From Janthinobacterium rivuli (GTDB taxonomy: Bacteria; Pseudomonadota; Gammaproteobacteria; Burkholderiales; Burkholderiaceae_D), in NCBI RefSeq assembly GCF_009208735.1, contig NZ_WFLJ01000015.1:121519-185518 (forward strand): DNA of 64,000 bases, written 5' to 3'. The translations under genes were made by a program, and so were the position numbers. Under the pieces are notes generated by a model, which saw only the letters and a list, made by a program, of their open reading frames with translations, did no database searches and was not told the DNA's origin. Every line of letters starts with the position of its first letter. Position 1 is the first letter of the stretch. This document shows positions 54,002-62,322 of the stretch, piece by piece.

Positions 54002-55090
54002 ATGTCCCGTTTATTTGCCAGCATGCTGTTCGCCGCTTGCGTCCCGGCGTGCGCAGCCACGGCGCCTGCCGCGCCCTTCGATCCCGCCGCCCACAAATTG
54101 CAATCAGGGCGCATCAACGAAGTGATGGTGCTGGGCACGCCGCACCTGTCGCAGTTGCCGAAGTCGTTTGATGCGTCGCAGTTGAGTGCTTTGAACGCAC
54201 GCTTGCTGGCGTGGCGGCCGCAAGCGATTGCCATCGAGGCCTTGTCCGGGCTGCAATGTGCGTACCTGCGCAGCTATCCGCAGCGCTATGCTGGCGCGAT
54301 CAAGTCCTATTGCTGGGATCCTGCCGCCGCGCAAGCGGCGACGGGTCTGGATGTGGTGGCGGCGACCGTGCAGACGCAGCGTTTGCTGGCCGCATGGCCG
54401 GCGGCGCCGTCCGCCGGGCAGCGGCGCACCCTGGCGTCGCTGTTCCTGGCGGGTGGTGAGCGGGCGTCCGCGCTGGTGCAATGGCTGCGCCTGCCGGAGG
54501 CGGAGCGACGGGCGGGCGACGGGCTGGATGCGGCGCTGGTGGTCATGCTCAATGTCCTGCTGCAGCGGCGCGGCGAGGATATGCTGATCGCTGCCGTGGT
54601 GGCGGCGAAGAGTGGTCATGAGCAAGTGTATGCCATGGATGATCATACGTCGGACGCGCCCGCCGACACTGCGCAAGACGAAAAGGCCTACGGCGAGGCG
54701 CTCATGAGGGTATGGGATAACCCGCATATGGTGCAGCGCAAGCGTATCGGTGCGGAGCTGGTGGCTGCATCGACAACGCCGGCCGCCGTGCTGGCCATGT
54801 ATCGTGCCTATAACGCGTCTGATCAGGCCGAAATGGTCTTTCGCAGCGACTTCGGCGCGGCGCTCGAGGAGGTGTCACCACAGCAATTCGGCCGCAATTA
54901 CGTGGCCTACTGGGAGACGCGCAATTTGCGCATGGCCTCGAATATCCGCGAAGTCATGATGGCGCGCCCGGGCATGCGCGTGCTGGTGGTGGTGGGGGTG
55001 TCGCACAAGGCTTACCTGGAAGCCTATTTGCGGCAGATGCATGACGTGCGCATCGTCGGCACGGATGCTGTGCTGCGCCAGGAGGGCTGA
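54002..55090 (+). CDS. Exported DUF5694-like protein
   Basis: The protein has 362 residues with a signal peptide (MSRLFASMLFAACVPACA). The core begins VMVLGTPHLSQLP and RPQAIAIEAL, a pattern shared with DUF5694 and distantly with TraB/erythromycin-esterase-like folds, and ends with VLVVVGVSHKAYLEAYL. GGAGG just upstream favours ATG 54002 over 53957. It lies inside the tRNA array, between the Ala/Glu block and three more tRNA-Glu genes. The function is not known. Confidence 0.72.
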   Translation: MSRLFASMLFAACVPACAATAPAAPFDPAAHKLQSGRINEVMVLGTPHLSQLPKSFDASQLSALNARLLAWRPQAIAIEALSGLQCAYLRSYPQRYAGAIKSYCWDPAAAQAATGLDVVAATVQTQRLLAAWPAAPSAGQRRTLASLFLAGGERASALVQWLRLPEAERRAGDGLDAALVVMLNVLLQRRGEDMLIAAVVAAKSGHEQVYAMDDHTSDAPADTAQDEKAYGEALMRVWDNPHMVQRKRIGAELVAASTTPAAVLAMYRAYNASDQAEMVFRSDFGAALEEVSPQQFGRNYVAYWETRNLRMASNIREVMMARPGMRVLVVVGVSHKAYLEAYLRQMHDVRIVGTDAVLRQEG

Positions 55091-55275
55091 TCGCCCGTTT
55101 GCTTGCTTTCCCGTCATCATCGCGTTTCCATGGGGCGGGGAGTGCAATAAGGTGGAAAATAAGAAGGCCAGCAGTTGATTTCGTGAATCGCTTCGTGTTA
55201 AACTTCGCGCACGCTTTTTTGAGGGGCTAAGCAAAGCCTTCAACGAAGAGTCCGCTGAGAGTAAAGCCAGCACAG

Positions 55276-55351
55276 GTCCCCATCGTCTAGAGGCCTAGGA
55301 CATCACCCTTTCACGGTGAGTACAGGGGTTCGAATCCCCTTGGGGACGCCA
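55276..55351 (+). tRNA. tRNA-Glu(TTC), copy 3
   Basis: The mature sequence is identical to copies 1 and 2. A possible promoter TTGATT-17 bp-TTAAAC lies at 55175-55203. It is followed by a strong terminator. Confidence 0.97.
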
Positions 55352-55388
55352 GGATTTAGTTGTAAAGTAAGAGTGCAGTGCTGAATGG

Positions 55389-55411
55389 GCCTGACAAGTC
55401 AGGCTTTTTTT
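55389..55411 (+). terminator. Terminator after tRNA-Glu copy 3
   Basis: GCCTGA-CAAG-TCAGGC (55389-55404) followed by seven T residues. Confidence 0.85.
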
Positions 55412-55475
55412 GTTTCTGTCATATTGCTGCAGTACCGGGTCGGGATGCGAAATAGTGCATTCAGGACAGATTTCT

Positions 55476-55551
55476 GTCCCCATCGTCTAGAGGCCTAGGA
55501 CATCACCCTTTCACGGTGAGTACAGGGGTTCGAATCCCCTTGGGGACGCCA
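55476..55551 (+). tRNA. tRNA-Glu(TTC), copy 4
   Basis: The mature sequence is identical. The upstream flank GGTCGGGATGC..CAGGACAGATTTCT is repeated before copy 5. Confidence 0.97.
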
Positions 55552-55608
55552 GATTCGCGTAGTAACAAGGTCGGGATGCAGGGTAGCGCATCCAGGACAG
55601 ATTTTTCT

Positions 55609-55684
55609 GTCCCCATCGTCTAGAGGCCTAGGACATCACCCTTTCACGGTGAGTACAGGGGTTCGAATCCCCTTGGGGACGCCA
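55609..55684 (+). tRNA. tRNA-Glu(TTC), copy 5
   Basis: The mature sequence is identical. It starts 133 bp after copy 4 with a homologous flank, indicating a recent tandem duplication. It is followed by a terminator and earP. Confidence 0.97.
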
Positions 55685-55708
55685 GACCGGCTGAATCAGC
55701 CAACAACA

Positions 55709-55737
55709 AAGCCGCCTGGTAACAGTGCGGCTTTTTT
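55709..55737 (+). terminator. Terminator after the last tRNA-Glu
   Basis: AAGCCGC (55709-55715) and GCGGCTT (55727-55733) with a T-run through 55737, 42 bp before earP. Confidence 0.8.
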
Positions 55738-55778
55738 GTTGTTTGCTGCCATGCCACGTTTTTTCTTTCCCTTTACAT

Positions 55779-56948
55779 ATGCCATTAGCTACCGATCACG
55801 CGCCAACCTTGGCCATCTTCTGCAAAGTCGTCGACAACTACGGCGATATCGGCATTTGCTGGCGTTTGGCGCGGCAGTTGAGCGGCGAGCATGGCGTGGC
55901 CGTCACCCTGTGGGTCGACGATTTATCCAGTTTCCAGCGCATTTGCCCCGCCATCGACGTGGCGGCCGACGCGCAGCAGGTCGCTGGCGTGATCGTGCGC
56001 CACTGGCGCGACCAGGAGGGCGAGTTCGCCCCCGCCGATATCGCCGACATCGTCATCGAATTCTTTGCCTGCGACATTCCTCCGGGCTATATCGCCGCCA
56101 TGGCGCAGTGCGCGCCGCAACCGGTGTGGCTGAACCTGGAAGGCTTGACGGCGGAAGAATGGGTCGAGGGCTGTCATGCGCTGACGTCGCCGCGCCATGG
56201 CATGATCAAGCATTTCTTCTTTCCCGGCTTCACGAACAAGACGGGCGGCTTGCTGCGCGAAGCGGCGCTAGACGAAAAAAGGCTGGCGTTCCAGGCTGAT
56301 GCGGCCGCCGTGGCGGCATTCCTCGGGCAATTCGGCGTGACGGCAGCGGAAATGCGCGCCTTGAAAATATCGCTGTTCTGCTATCCGTCCGCGCCGGTCG
56401 CCGAGCTGTTTGCCGCCTGGCGGGAAGGGAGCGAGCCCGTGACGTGCCTGGTGCCGGAAGGCGTCGCGTTCGATGCCGTTCAGGCGTTTATCGGCGACGA
56501 TGCTGCGGTGGCCGGGGCGGCGTGCACGCGCGGCGCGCTCACCGTGCGCGTGCTGCCGTTCGTGCCGCAAGACGATTACGACCGCCTGCTGTGGGCGTGC
56601 GACGTCAATCTGGTGCGCGGCGAAGATTCCTTCGTGCGTGCGCAATGGGCCGGCCAGCCGTTTCTCTGGCATATCTATCTGCAGGATGAAAACTTGCATC
56701 ATGTGAAATTGCGCGCCTTCCTGCAGCGCTATGCGGCCGATGCCGATGGTGTCATCGATAGCCTGGCACAGGCGGCGCTGGCCTGGAATGGCGCCAGCGC
56801 GGACGCCTTGCCGTGGGGGCAGCTGTGGCCTGCATTGCAGGCCGATCTGCCGCGCATCCGCGCGCGCGCGCAGGCCTGGCAGCGGCAGATGCAGGCTAAT
56901 GGCGATCTGGCAAGTAACTTGCTGGCGTTCGCCGGCGCGACGAGATAG
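55779..56948 (+). CDS. earP: Elongation factor P arginine rhamnosyltransferase EarP
   Basis: The protein has 389 residues. It shows FCKVVDNYGDIGICWRLARQL near the N-terminus (the NYGDIGV-like motif with the catalytic Asp) and the C-terminal substrate-binding RGEDSFVRAQWAGQPFLWHIY. EarP transfers rhamnose from dTDP-rhamnose to Arg32 of EF-P. Together with the downstream efp gene it forms the known earP-efp pair. ATG 55779 begins MPLATDHAPTL; the upstream in-frame extension is unlikely because it overlaps the terminator. Confidence 0.95.
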   Translation: MPLATDHAPTLAIFCKVVDNYGDIGICWRLARQLSGEHGVAVTLWVDDLSSFQRICPAIDVAADAQQVAGVIVRHWRDQEGEFAPADIADIVIEFFACDIPPGYIAAMAQCAPQPVWLNLEGLTAEEWVEGCHALTSPRHGMIKHFFFPGFTNKTGGLLREAALDEKRLAFQADAAAVAAFLGQFGVTAAEMRALKISLFCYPSAPVAELFAAWREGSEPVTCLVPEGVAFDAVQAFIGDDAAVAGAACTRGALTVRVLPFVPQDDYDRLLWACDVNLVRGEDSFVRAQWAGQPFLWHIYLQDENLHHVKLRAFLQRYAADADGVIDSLAQAALAWNGASADALPWGQLWPALQADLPRIRARAQAWQRQMQANGDLASNLLAFAGATR

Positions 56949-57083
56949 GCGCTTGCCCAAAATTAAGGTAAAATGCCCGGTTATTTCTAACGTATTTTTA
57001 ACCGATCAAACGCAAGCTTGCGGCGCTGATGGCGCACAGGCGGCAGATGGTCTTCATGCAACCCACTTTTTACGTACATTCCT

Positions 57084-57659
57084 ATGAAACCCGCAAAAGA
57101 AATTCGTGTTGGCAATATCATCATGGTCGACAGCAAGCCAATGATCGTGTTGCGTTCTGATGTCAACGGTTCGAGCCGCACGGGCTTCACCTACAAATGG
57201 AAGATGAAAAATCTTCTGACGAACACCCCGATGGAAAACGTGTTCCGCGGCGACGACAAGTTCGACGTTGTTGTTCTGGATAAAAAGCCAGTCACGTATT
57301 CGTACTTCGCCGACCCGCTGTTCGTCTTCATGGACGCCGAGTACAACCAGTACGAAATCGAAGAAGAAAACCTGGGCGAAGCGCTGAATTACCTGAAAGA
57401 TGGCATGGAATGCGAAGCCATTTTCTACGACGGCAAGGCCATCTCGGTTGAACTGCCGACGACCATCGCCCGTCAAGTGGTGTACTCGGAGCCAGCGGTC
57501 AAGGGCAACACGTCGGGCAACGTCCTGAAAGAAGCCAAGATCGAAAACGCCATCGACGCACATCGCCACACCGTGCAAGTGCCGCTGTTCGTGGCACAGG
57601 ACGACGTCATCGAAATCGACACCCGTACCAACGAATACAAGCGTGTCGTACGCAACTGA
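57084..57659 (+). CDS. efp: Elongation factor P, Arg32 (rhamnosylated) type
   Basis: The protein has 191 residues with three beta-barrel domains. The domain I loop reads [16 protein letters not shown], placing Arg at position 32. This is the residue modified by EarP, instead of the lysine modified by EpmA. EF-P relieves ribosome stalling at polyproline stretches. The Ala/Pro-rich proteins here, such as the MotB tail, are possible clients. It is separated from earP by 135 bp and ends before a strong terminator. Confidence 0.97.
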   Translation: MKPAKEIRVGNIIMVDSKPMIVLRSDVNGSSRTGFTYKWKMKNLLTNTPMENVFRGDDKFDVVVLDKKPVTYSYFADPLFVFMDAEYNQYEIEEENLGEALNYLKDGMECEAIFYDGKAISVELPTTIARQVVYSEPAVKGNTSGNVLKEAKIENAIDAHRHTVQVPLFVAQDDVIEIDTRTNEYKRVVRN

Positions 57660-57687
57660 TCAATCCTTGCACTGCGCTGTCCCAGTG

Positions 57688-57729
57688 CTTGATCATCAAG
57701 AAACGCTGCCTTCGGGCGGCGTTTTTTTT
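57688..57729 (+). terminator. Two-hairpin terminator after efp
   Basis: A mini-hairpin CTTGAT-C-ATCAAG (57688-57700) is followed by AACGCTGCC (57702-57710), a TTCG tetraloop and GGCGGCGTT (57715-57723) with a T-run. It is the same module as after the second cheY. Confidence 0.92.
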
Positions 57730-57832
57730 GCTTAAAAAATAATTCCCTTCAACAACAATTGTGTTGCAAGGACTGCTATGCTATGGCTAGCACATTATTG
57801 CGGTAGAAACATTGAAGTTTCCTGGAGATAGC

Positions 57833-58981
57833 ATGCAGCGCAGTCAGATGTTACGCAGTGGCGCGTCCCGGGGCGTGGCGCGTCCCGTATTGGCCCGTGC
57901 CACGGCGCCCGCCAGCCCCATGGCCCATTTGCTCGATGCCGGCGTCTTGCCGCAACAGCAGATGATGCAGGCAGGCAAACTCAGTTCCCATGCGCTGACG
58001 TCGCAGTACCTGGGGCGTATCCGCTCCCTGTGCAGCATCGGCGCGCGCGCCTATCCCGGCATTGAAATCAATCCCGATGCGCTGAAAATTGCCCTGGAAA
58101 TGGACCGCGAACGGCAAGTGCGCAAGGTGCGCGGCCCCTTGCACGGCATTCCCGTCGTCCTGCGCGACAATATCGCCACAGGCGACCGCATGAAGACGCG
58201 CACGCAGTCCCCCGTGGCCACGCATGCCAGCTGCGATTCCTTTGTGGCGGCGCGCTTGCGCGCGGCCGGCGCCGTCATCATCGGCAAAAGCAATTTGCGC
58301 CAGTGGGCCGCCGTCAGCGTGCCGCATGCCAGTGCCAGCTGGGCCGGGCTCACCATCCTGGCCGTCGACAGCGCGGCGGACGGTTCCATCGTCGCGCCTG
58401 CCTCAAACTGCGGCCTGGTCGCCATCAAACCCACGGGCAGGACTGTCGCGGAGCAGGGCGGCGAGCCAGCCACGGCCGGACCGATGGCGCCCAGCGTGCG
58501 TGAAGCGGCCTGGCTGCTCGCGGCCTTGCGCGGCGAGCGCCTGGCCGAGAGCGTGGTGTTGGATACGGCCGGCTTGCGCGGGCGCCGCATCGGCGTCGCG
58601 CGCAGCCTGTTCGGCCTGTGCGCCGGGACCGATGCCGTGATCGGGCAGGCGCTGCTGGCGTTGCGCGAGCAGGGGGCGGAACTGATCGAGATGCCAACCG
58701 CGCCCGGGCCTGGCGGCATCGAAGCGTTGCTGGGCTCGCATGGACTCGATGCGCTGGTGGGACCCACCTGCCATGGCGTCGCGCAGGCGCCGTCGGCCTT
58801 GCCGCATATCACGGTGCCGGCCGGCGTGGTCGGGGACTTGCCTGTCGGTTTGTCCTTCATCGGCCCTGCGCACGGCGACATGCCGCTCATTGCCATGGCG
58901 TATGCCTATGAGCAGGCGACTTTGCACCGGCGCACGCCCGCGCTGCCGTCGAGCATTACCCTGGCGCTGCGCCTGCCATGA
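57833..58981 (+). CDS. Amidase-signature-family protein lacking the catalytic residues
   Basis: The protein has 382 residues, where functional relatives have about 500. It keeps the family framework: GPLHGIPVVLRDNIATGDRM, AARLRAAGAVIIGKSNLRQWA, ADGSIVAPASNCGLVAIKPTGR and the C-terminal HITVPAGVVGDLPVGLSFIGPA. The catalytic Lys expected in GIPVLLKDN is Arg. The GGSSSGS segment carrying the bridging serine is absent: about 30 residues between SVPHASASW and AGLTILAVD are missing. It is therefore probably a pseudoenzyme. The frame is intact, with GGAG 5 bp before ATG 57833. Not in an operon. Confidence 0.75.
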   Translation: MQRSQMLRSGASRGVARPVLARATAPASPMAHLLDAGVLPQQQMMQAGKLSSHALTSQYLGRIRSLCSIGARAYPGIEINPDALKIALEMDRERQVRKVRGPLHGIPVVLRDNIATGDRMKTRTQSPVATHASCDSFVAARLRAAGAVIIGKSNLRQWAAVSVPHASASWAGLTILAVDSAADGSIVAPASNCGLVAIKPTGRTVAEQGGEPATAGPMAPSVREAAWLLAALRGERLAESVVLDTAGLRGRRIGVARSLFGLCAGTDAVIGQALLALREQGAELIEMPTAPGPGGIEALLGSHGLDALVGPTCHGVAQAPSALPHITVPAGVVGDLPVGLSFIGPAHGDMPLIAMAYAYEQATLHRRTPALPSSITLALRLP

Positions 58982-59010
58982 TCATTCTTTTCGTTTTCTT
59001 TCGATAAACT

Positions 59011-59430
59011 ATGCTTGCAACCTTGCTGCTGAGTGTGGCCGTGACCGCCGCTCCCCTCCCTGTCGATGCCTTTGACGTCGCGCAATTGTCTGGCAGCTGG
59101 TCCGACAGCGTCAATACGAATAGTGTTTGCGAAGAAGCGCGGCACTTTACGCGCATGCAGCTGTCTGACGATCATCAGCGGCTGGCGATCTTCAACGACC
59201 GCACGTGGAAAAGCAAGCTCGGCGAAACCAACCGCTTTGCCGCGACGGTGGTGGCGGAAACGGGGCGCAGCCTGACCTTACGCTACGACAATGAAACCCG
59301 CCGCAATGCCGCCGGCAAGCTGGTGGAATGGCAGTTGATCATCGTCGCGCCCGGCGTGTACCGCTGGCGCGAGACGGGCTGGCCGGAAGGCAAGGTCAAC
59401 GGGGTGGTCGGTATCCGCTGTTCTCCCTGA
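59011..59430 (+). CDS. Exported protein of unknown function
   Basis: The protein has 139 residues. A short signal peptide (MLATLLLSVAVTAAPL) precedes a small beta-rich domain (LSGSWSDSVNTNSVC, FNDRTWKSKL, GVYRWRETGWPEG) with two cysteines, one at the start and one near the end, that could form a disulfide. No family is recognised. It lies 65 bp before the Ivy-like gene in the same orientation. Confidence 0.65.
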   Translation: MLATLLLSVAVTAAPLPVDAFDVAQLSGSWSDSVNTNSVCEEARHFTRMQLSDDHQRLAIFNDRTWKSKLGETNRFAATVVAETGRSLTLRYDNETRRNAAGKLVEWQLIIVAPGVYRWRETGWPEGKVNGVVGIRCSP

Positions 59431-59495
59431 GGCGGGCGCACAAGCATGCCTTTCTGCTATGCTGCCCGCATTACTGAGTGCTTTTAGGAGATTGC

Positions 59496-59954
59496 ATGTC
59501 CGCACGTTTGCTGTTCCCCCTGTTCCTGGGCGCCGCCGTGGCGCTGGCCGCCATGCCAGCGCAAGCGCGCACGCCCAAACTGTCGCTGATCGAGCAGGCG
59601 CAAAGCTGCGATGGCGGCCACACCTGCCCGTATTTCCCCGACGTCTACAAGGCGGACTACGCCTTTCGCAATGCCTTCAATGTGGGCTTGAAAAAGGCGG
59701 GCCTGAAGCGGCAGCGCTGGGTGCCGAACGGCGTGGCCAGCCCGCTCAAGCCGGTCGAGATCGACGGCAAGGCGCGTCTGCTGAGCAGCGTCTGCGAGCC
59801 GCACAATTGCGGCCACCGCTACTCCATCCTGTACGACCCGGTCGAGCGCAGCATGACGGGCGTGTATATCGGCAGCGATGGCAAGGGCGGCTCGCGCACC
59901 GTCTACTTCGGCGAACCCAGCATCGCCGAAGCCGATCTGCTGCTCAAGAACTGA
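59496..59954 (+). CDS. ivy: Ivy-family lysozyme inhibitor (periplasmic)
   Basis: The protein has 152 residues. The signal peptide ends near AMPAQA. The mature part contains the loop SSVCEPHNCGHRYSILYDP, matching the CKPHDC active-site-plugging loop of Ivy, which inserts its His into the C-type lysozyme cleft. The remaining family elements (a domain of about 130 residues) fit. GGAG 5 bp before ATG 59496 sets the start. The downstream acetyltransferase overlaps its stop codon. It may protect the cell from host or predator lysozyme or modulate its own lytic enzymes. Confidence 0.8.
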   Translation: MSARLLFPLFLGAAVALAAMPAQARTPKLSLIEQAQSCDGGHTCPYFPDVYKADYAFRNAFNVGLKKAGLKRQRWVPNGVASPLKPVEIDGKARLLSSVCEPHNCGHRYSILYDPVERSMTGVYIGSDGKGGSRTVYFGEPSIAEADLLLKN

Positions 59955-60364
59955 TGCACGCGCCACTGCGCATTTCCAGCGCCCGCGGCGAGCTGGACGT
60001 GCCCATGATCCACCGCTACTTGAGCGAGCAATCGTACTGGAAGCGCGGCGTGGCGCTGGAAACGGTGCGCAAGGGGATCGCCAACGCCCTGTGTTTCGGC
60101 GGTTATGTGGATGGTCAGCAAGTGGCGTTCGCCCGGGTCATCACCGACTACACGGATTTTGCCTATTTGCGTGACGTATTCGTGCTGCCGCCCTACCAGG
60201 GGCGCGGATATGGCAAGCAGATGGTGGCCGCCGTGCTCGGCGATGCGCGTTTGCGCGACGTCGCCTGGATGCTGGGCACCGATGACGCGCATGGCCTGTA
60301 TGCGGGCTTTGGTTTTGCGCCGCTGGAAGAGCCGCAAAAATACATGCGCCGCCCGGCGGCATGA
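59954..60364 (+). CDS. GNAT-family N-acetyltransferase
   Basis: The protein has 136 residues. The GNAT core includes VAFARVITDYTDFAYLRDVFVLPPYQGRGYGKQMVAAVL, with the acetyl-CoA-binding QGRGYGK motif, and WMLGTDDAHGLYAGFGFAPL. The ATG overlaps the ivy stop (TGATG), so the two are translationally coupled. The substrate is not evident. Confidence 0.88.
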   Translation: MHAPLRISSARGELDVPMIHRYLSEQSYWKRGVALETVRKGIANALCFGGYVDGQQVAFARVITDYTDFAYLRDVFVLPPYQGRGYGKQMVAAVLGDARLRDVAWMLGTDDAHGLYAGFGFAPLEEPQKYMRRPAA

Positions 60365-60403
60365 GAATTATCAAAACAGCCTTTATGTGTCAAGAAAACT
60401 ATT

Positions 60404-60454
60404 AACATTATTGTACGCAATAATGTTGCATTGATAATGACATCATGTCATTAT
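60404..60454. promoter_or_regulatory. Two adjacent palindromes upstream of aqpZ
   Basis: AACATTATTG-TACG-CAATAATGTT (60404-60427) and ATAATGAC-ATCAT-GTCATTAT (60434-60454) are both perfect dyads in an AT-rich region 130-180 bp before aqpZ. They are 6 bp apart, with different arms and spacing, so they may bind two different regulators or mark a structured mRNA. Confidence 0.5.
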
Positions 60455-60584
60455 TCGCGCTCTGCAGCGTGCGGTGCGTTGTTGGTGCTGTACTTTGTCG
60501 TCGCCCCCGGGCGCGGACAAAGGTGGTGAGCGGTCCGATTGGTCGTCCCTGGCACGTTTTCTCGTCACTTTAAAGGAATCCATC

Positions 60585-61274
60585 ATGAAACAATATGGCG
60601 CCGAGTTTCTCGGCACGTTCTGGCTGGTGCTGGGCGGTTGCGGCAGCGCCGTGCTGGCTGCCGCCTTTCCCGGTCTTGGCATCGGTTTTGCCGGCGTAGC
60701 GCTGGCGTTTGGCCTGACGGTGCTGACCATGGCTTACGCCATCGGCCACATCTCGGGTTGCCACCTGAATCCTGCCGTGTCGATCGGCCTGTGGGCCGGC
60801 GGCCGCTTTCCCGCCAATCAGCTGTTGCCATACATCATCGCGCAAGTGCTGGGCGCCATTGTGGCCGGCGGCGTGCTGTACGTGATCGCCAGCGGGCAGG
60901 CCGGTTTCGACGTCAGCAAGGGCTTTGCCTCGAACGGTTTCGGCGCCCATTCGCCGGGCGGCTATTCGATGCTGTCGGCGCTGGTCATTGAAATCGTGCT
61001 GACGATGTTCTTCCTGATCGTCATCCTCGGCGCCACCGACAGGCGCGCCCCGGCCGGTTTCGCCCCGCTGCCGATCGGCCTGGCGCTGACCCTGATTCAC
61101 CTGATCAGCATTCCCGTCACCAATACCTCCGTCAATCCGGCACGCAGCACGGGCGTGGCCCTGTACGTGGGCGACTGGGCCACGAGCCAGCTGTGGCTGT
61201 TCTGGCTGGCGCCCATCATCGGCGCCTTGCTTGGCGCGCTGGCCTACCGTCTGATCGCAGGTGAAAAAGAGTAG
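60585..61274 (+). CDS. aqpZ: Aquaporin Z
   Basis: The protein has 229 residues with six transmembrane helices and two half-helices carrying the NPA motifs: GCHLNPAVS near residue 60 and TSVNPARST near residue 185. The narrow selectivity-filter context ([11 protein letters not shown] and arginine after the second NPA) fits a water-specific channel rather than a glycerol facilitator. AAGGAA 7 bp before the ATG supports the start. Monocistronic. Confidence 0.96.
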   Translation: MKQYGAEFLGTFWLVLGGCGSAVLAAAFPGLGIGFAGVALAFGLTVLTMAYAIGHISGCHLNPAVSIGLWAGGRFPANQLLPYIIAQVLGAIVAGGVLYVIASGQAGFDVSKGFASNGFGAHSPGGYSMLSALVIEIVLTMFFLIVILGATDRRAPAGFAPLPIGLALTLIHLISIPVTNTSVNPARSTGVALYVGDWATSQLWLFWLAPIIGALLGALAYRLIAGEKE

Positions 61275-61304
61275 GTCGGCTTAGCCCGCAGGGCGTAAGC
61301 CGAC
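61275..61304. repeat. Short hairpin repeat, GTCGGCTTAGC-type, copy 2
   Basis: GTCGGCTTA (61275-61283) and TAAGCCGAC (61296-61304), preceded by GTAG. Compared with copy 1 the A-T pair in the stem is replaced by C-G on both sides. Confidence 0.65.
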
Positions 61305-61326
61305 GATGCTGGCAAACGACTTGACA

Positions 61327-61350
61327 AAAGCAGCCCACGGGCTGCTTTTT
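61327..61350. terminator. Bidirectional terminator between aqpZ and araC-type gene
   Basis: AAAGCAGCC (61327-61335) and GGCTGCTTT (61340-61348) with T-runs on both strands, between convergent genes. Confidence 0.85.
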
Positions 61351-61353
61351 CAT

Positions 61354-62184
61354 TTAATCGGCGGCGCGCCACTCGCTCAGGTAGTGCTGCGGCGTGCGGC
61401 CCAGGATGCGGCGGAACATGGCGCTGAAGGCGCTGGGGCTGGCATAGCCCAGCGCATAGGCGATGGCCGCCACGCCTTCGCCCCGGTCCAGGCGGCAGAA
61501 GGCCTCGGCCAGGTGCACTTGCTGCAACCACTGGCGGTAGTGCAAGCCCGTTTCCTTGGGAAACAAGCGGATCAGGGTGCGCGCGCTGGCGCCCGCGTCC
61601 TGCGCCCATTCCTCGATGCTGCGCCGGCTGCCGGGCGCGCTCATGATGGCCGAGCAGACGGCCACCAGGCGGCGGTCGCGCGGCCAGGGGATGGCCAGCG
61701 GCACGGTATCGGCGGCGGCCAGTTCCGACAGGATCAGGTGCGCCAGCCAGTCGCCACGTCCCGCCAGCGCATATTCGATCGGTTCGGCCAGCAAGGCCAG
61801 GATCAGCTCGCGCAACAGCCGGCTCACTTCCAGCACCTTGCAATCGGCGCCATACTGGGCCGCCACCTGCGCATCGATGTACACGGTGCGCATGCTCAGT
61901 TCGCTCAAGATGTGGACTTCATGCACGACGCCCACGGGGATCAGCAGGGCGCGCCGCGGCGGCAATATCCACACGCCGTGCTCGGTGGAGACGCGCATCA
62001 CGCCTTGCGTCGCATACAGCAGTTGCGCCCGCACATGGCTGTGCGGCGCCGTGTAGTCGCCCGCCGCATATTGCCTGGACATGGCCGTCACGGGGCGCGG
62101 CACGTGCTGGTAATCATGCGAACTGGTGCTGCGGCTGAACGGCACGCCGTCGGGGTGGGTCTGGGCGGATTGCTGGGTGTACAT
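61354..62184 (-). CDS. AraC-family regulator with cupin sensor domain
   Basis: The protein has 276 residues from ATG 62184 (a GTG at 62226 would add 14). The N-terminal cupin domain (YAAGDYTAPHSHVRAQLLYA, ILPPRRALLIPVGVVHEV) is followed by the C-terminal double helix-turn-helix with GVAAIAYALGYASPSAFSAMFRRILGRTPQHYL. It is divergent from the Fsr-type exporter and is likely its regulator. The 138-bp intergenic space contains TATACT as a -10 for the exporter. Confidence 0.9.
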   Translation of the reverse strand: MYTQQSAQTHPDGVPFSRSTSSHDYQHVPRPVTAMSRQYAAGDYTAPHSHVRAQLLYATQGVMRVSTEHGVWILPPRRALLIPVGVVHEVHILSELSMRTVYIDAQVAAQYGADCKVLEVSRLLRELILALLAEPIEYALAGRGDWLAHLILSELAAADTVPLAIPWPRDRRLVAVCSAIMSAPGSRRSIEEWAQDAGASARTLIRLFPKETGLHYRQWLQQVHLAEAFCRLDRGEGVAAIAYALGYASPSAFSAMFRRILGRTPQHYLSEWRAAD

Positions 62185-62322
62185 GGGGATCGTTGGCTTG
62201 TCGCCTGATTGTCTCTTGGTTGTCACTTGGGCGACGATTATTGGAAGTTATCAGTTCAGCGACCATACTATACTGGCTTCTTTGCCGGGCCGCCCGCCGT
62301 GCCCGATTATTGCGGATGATAC

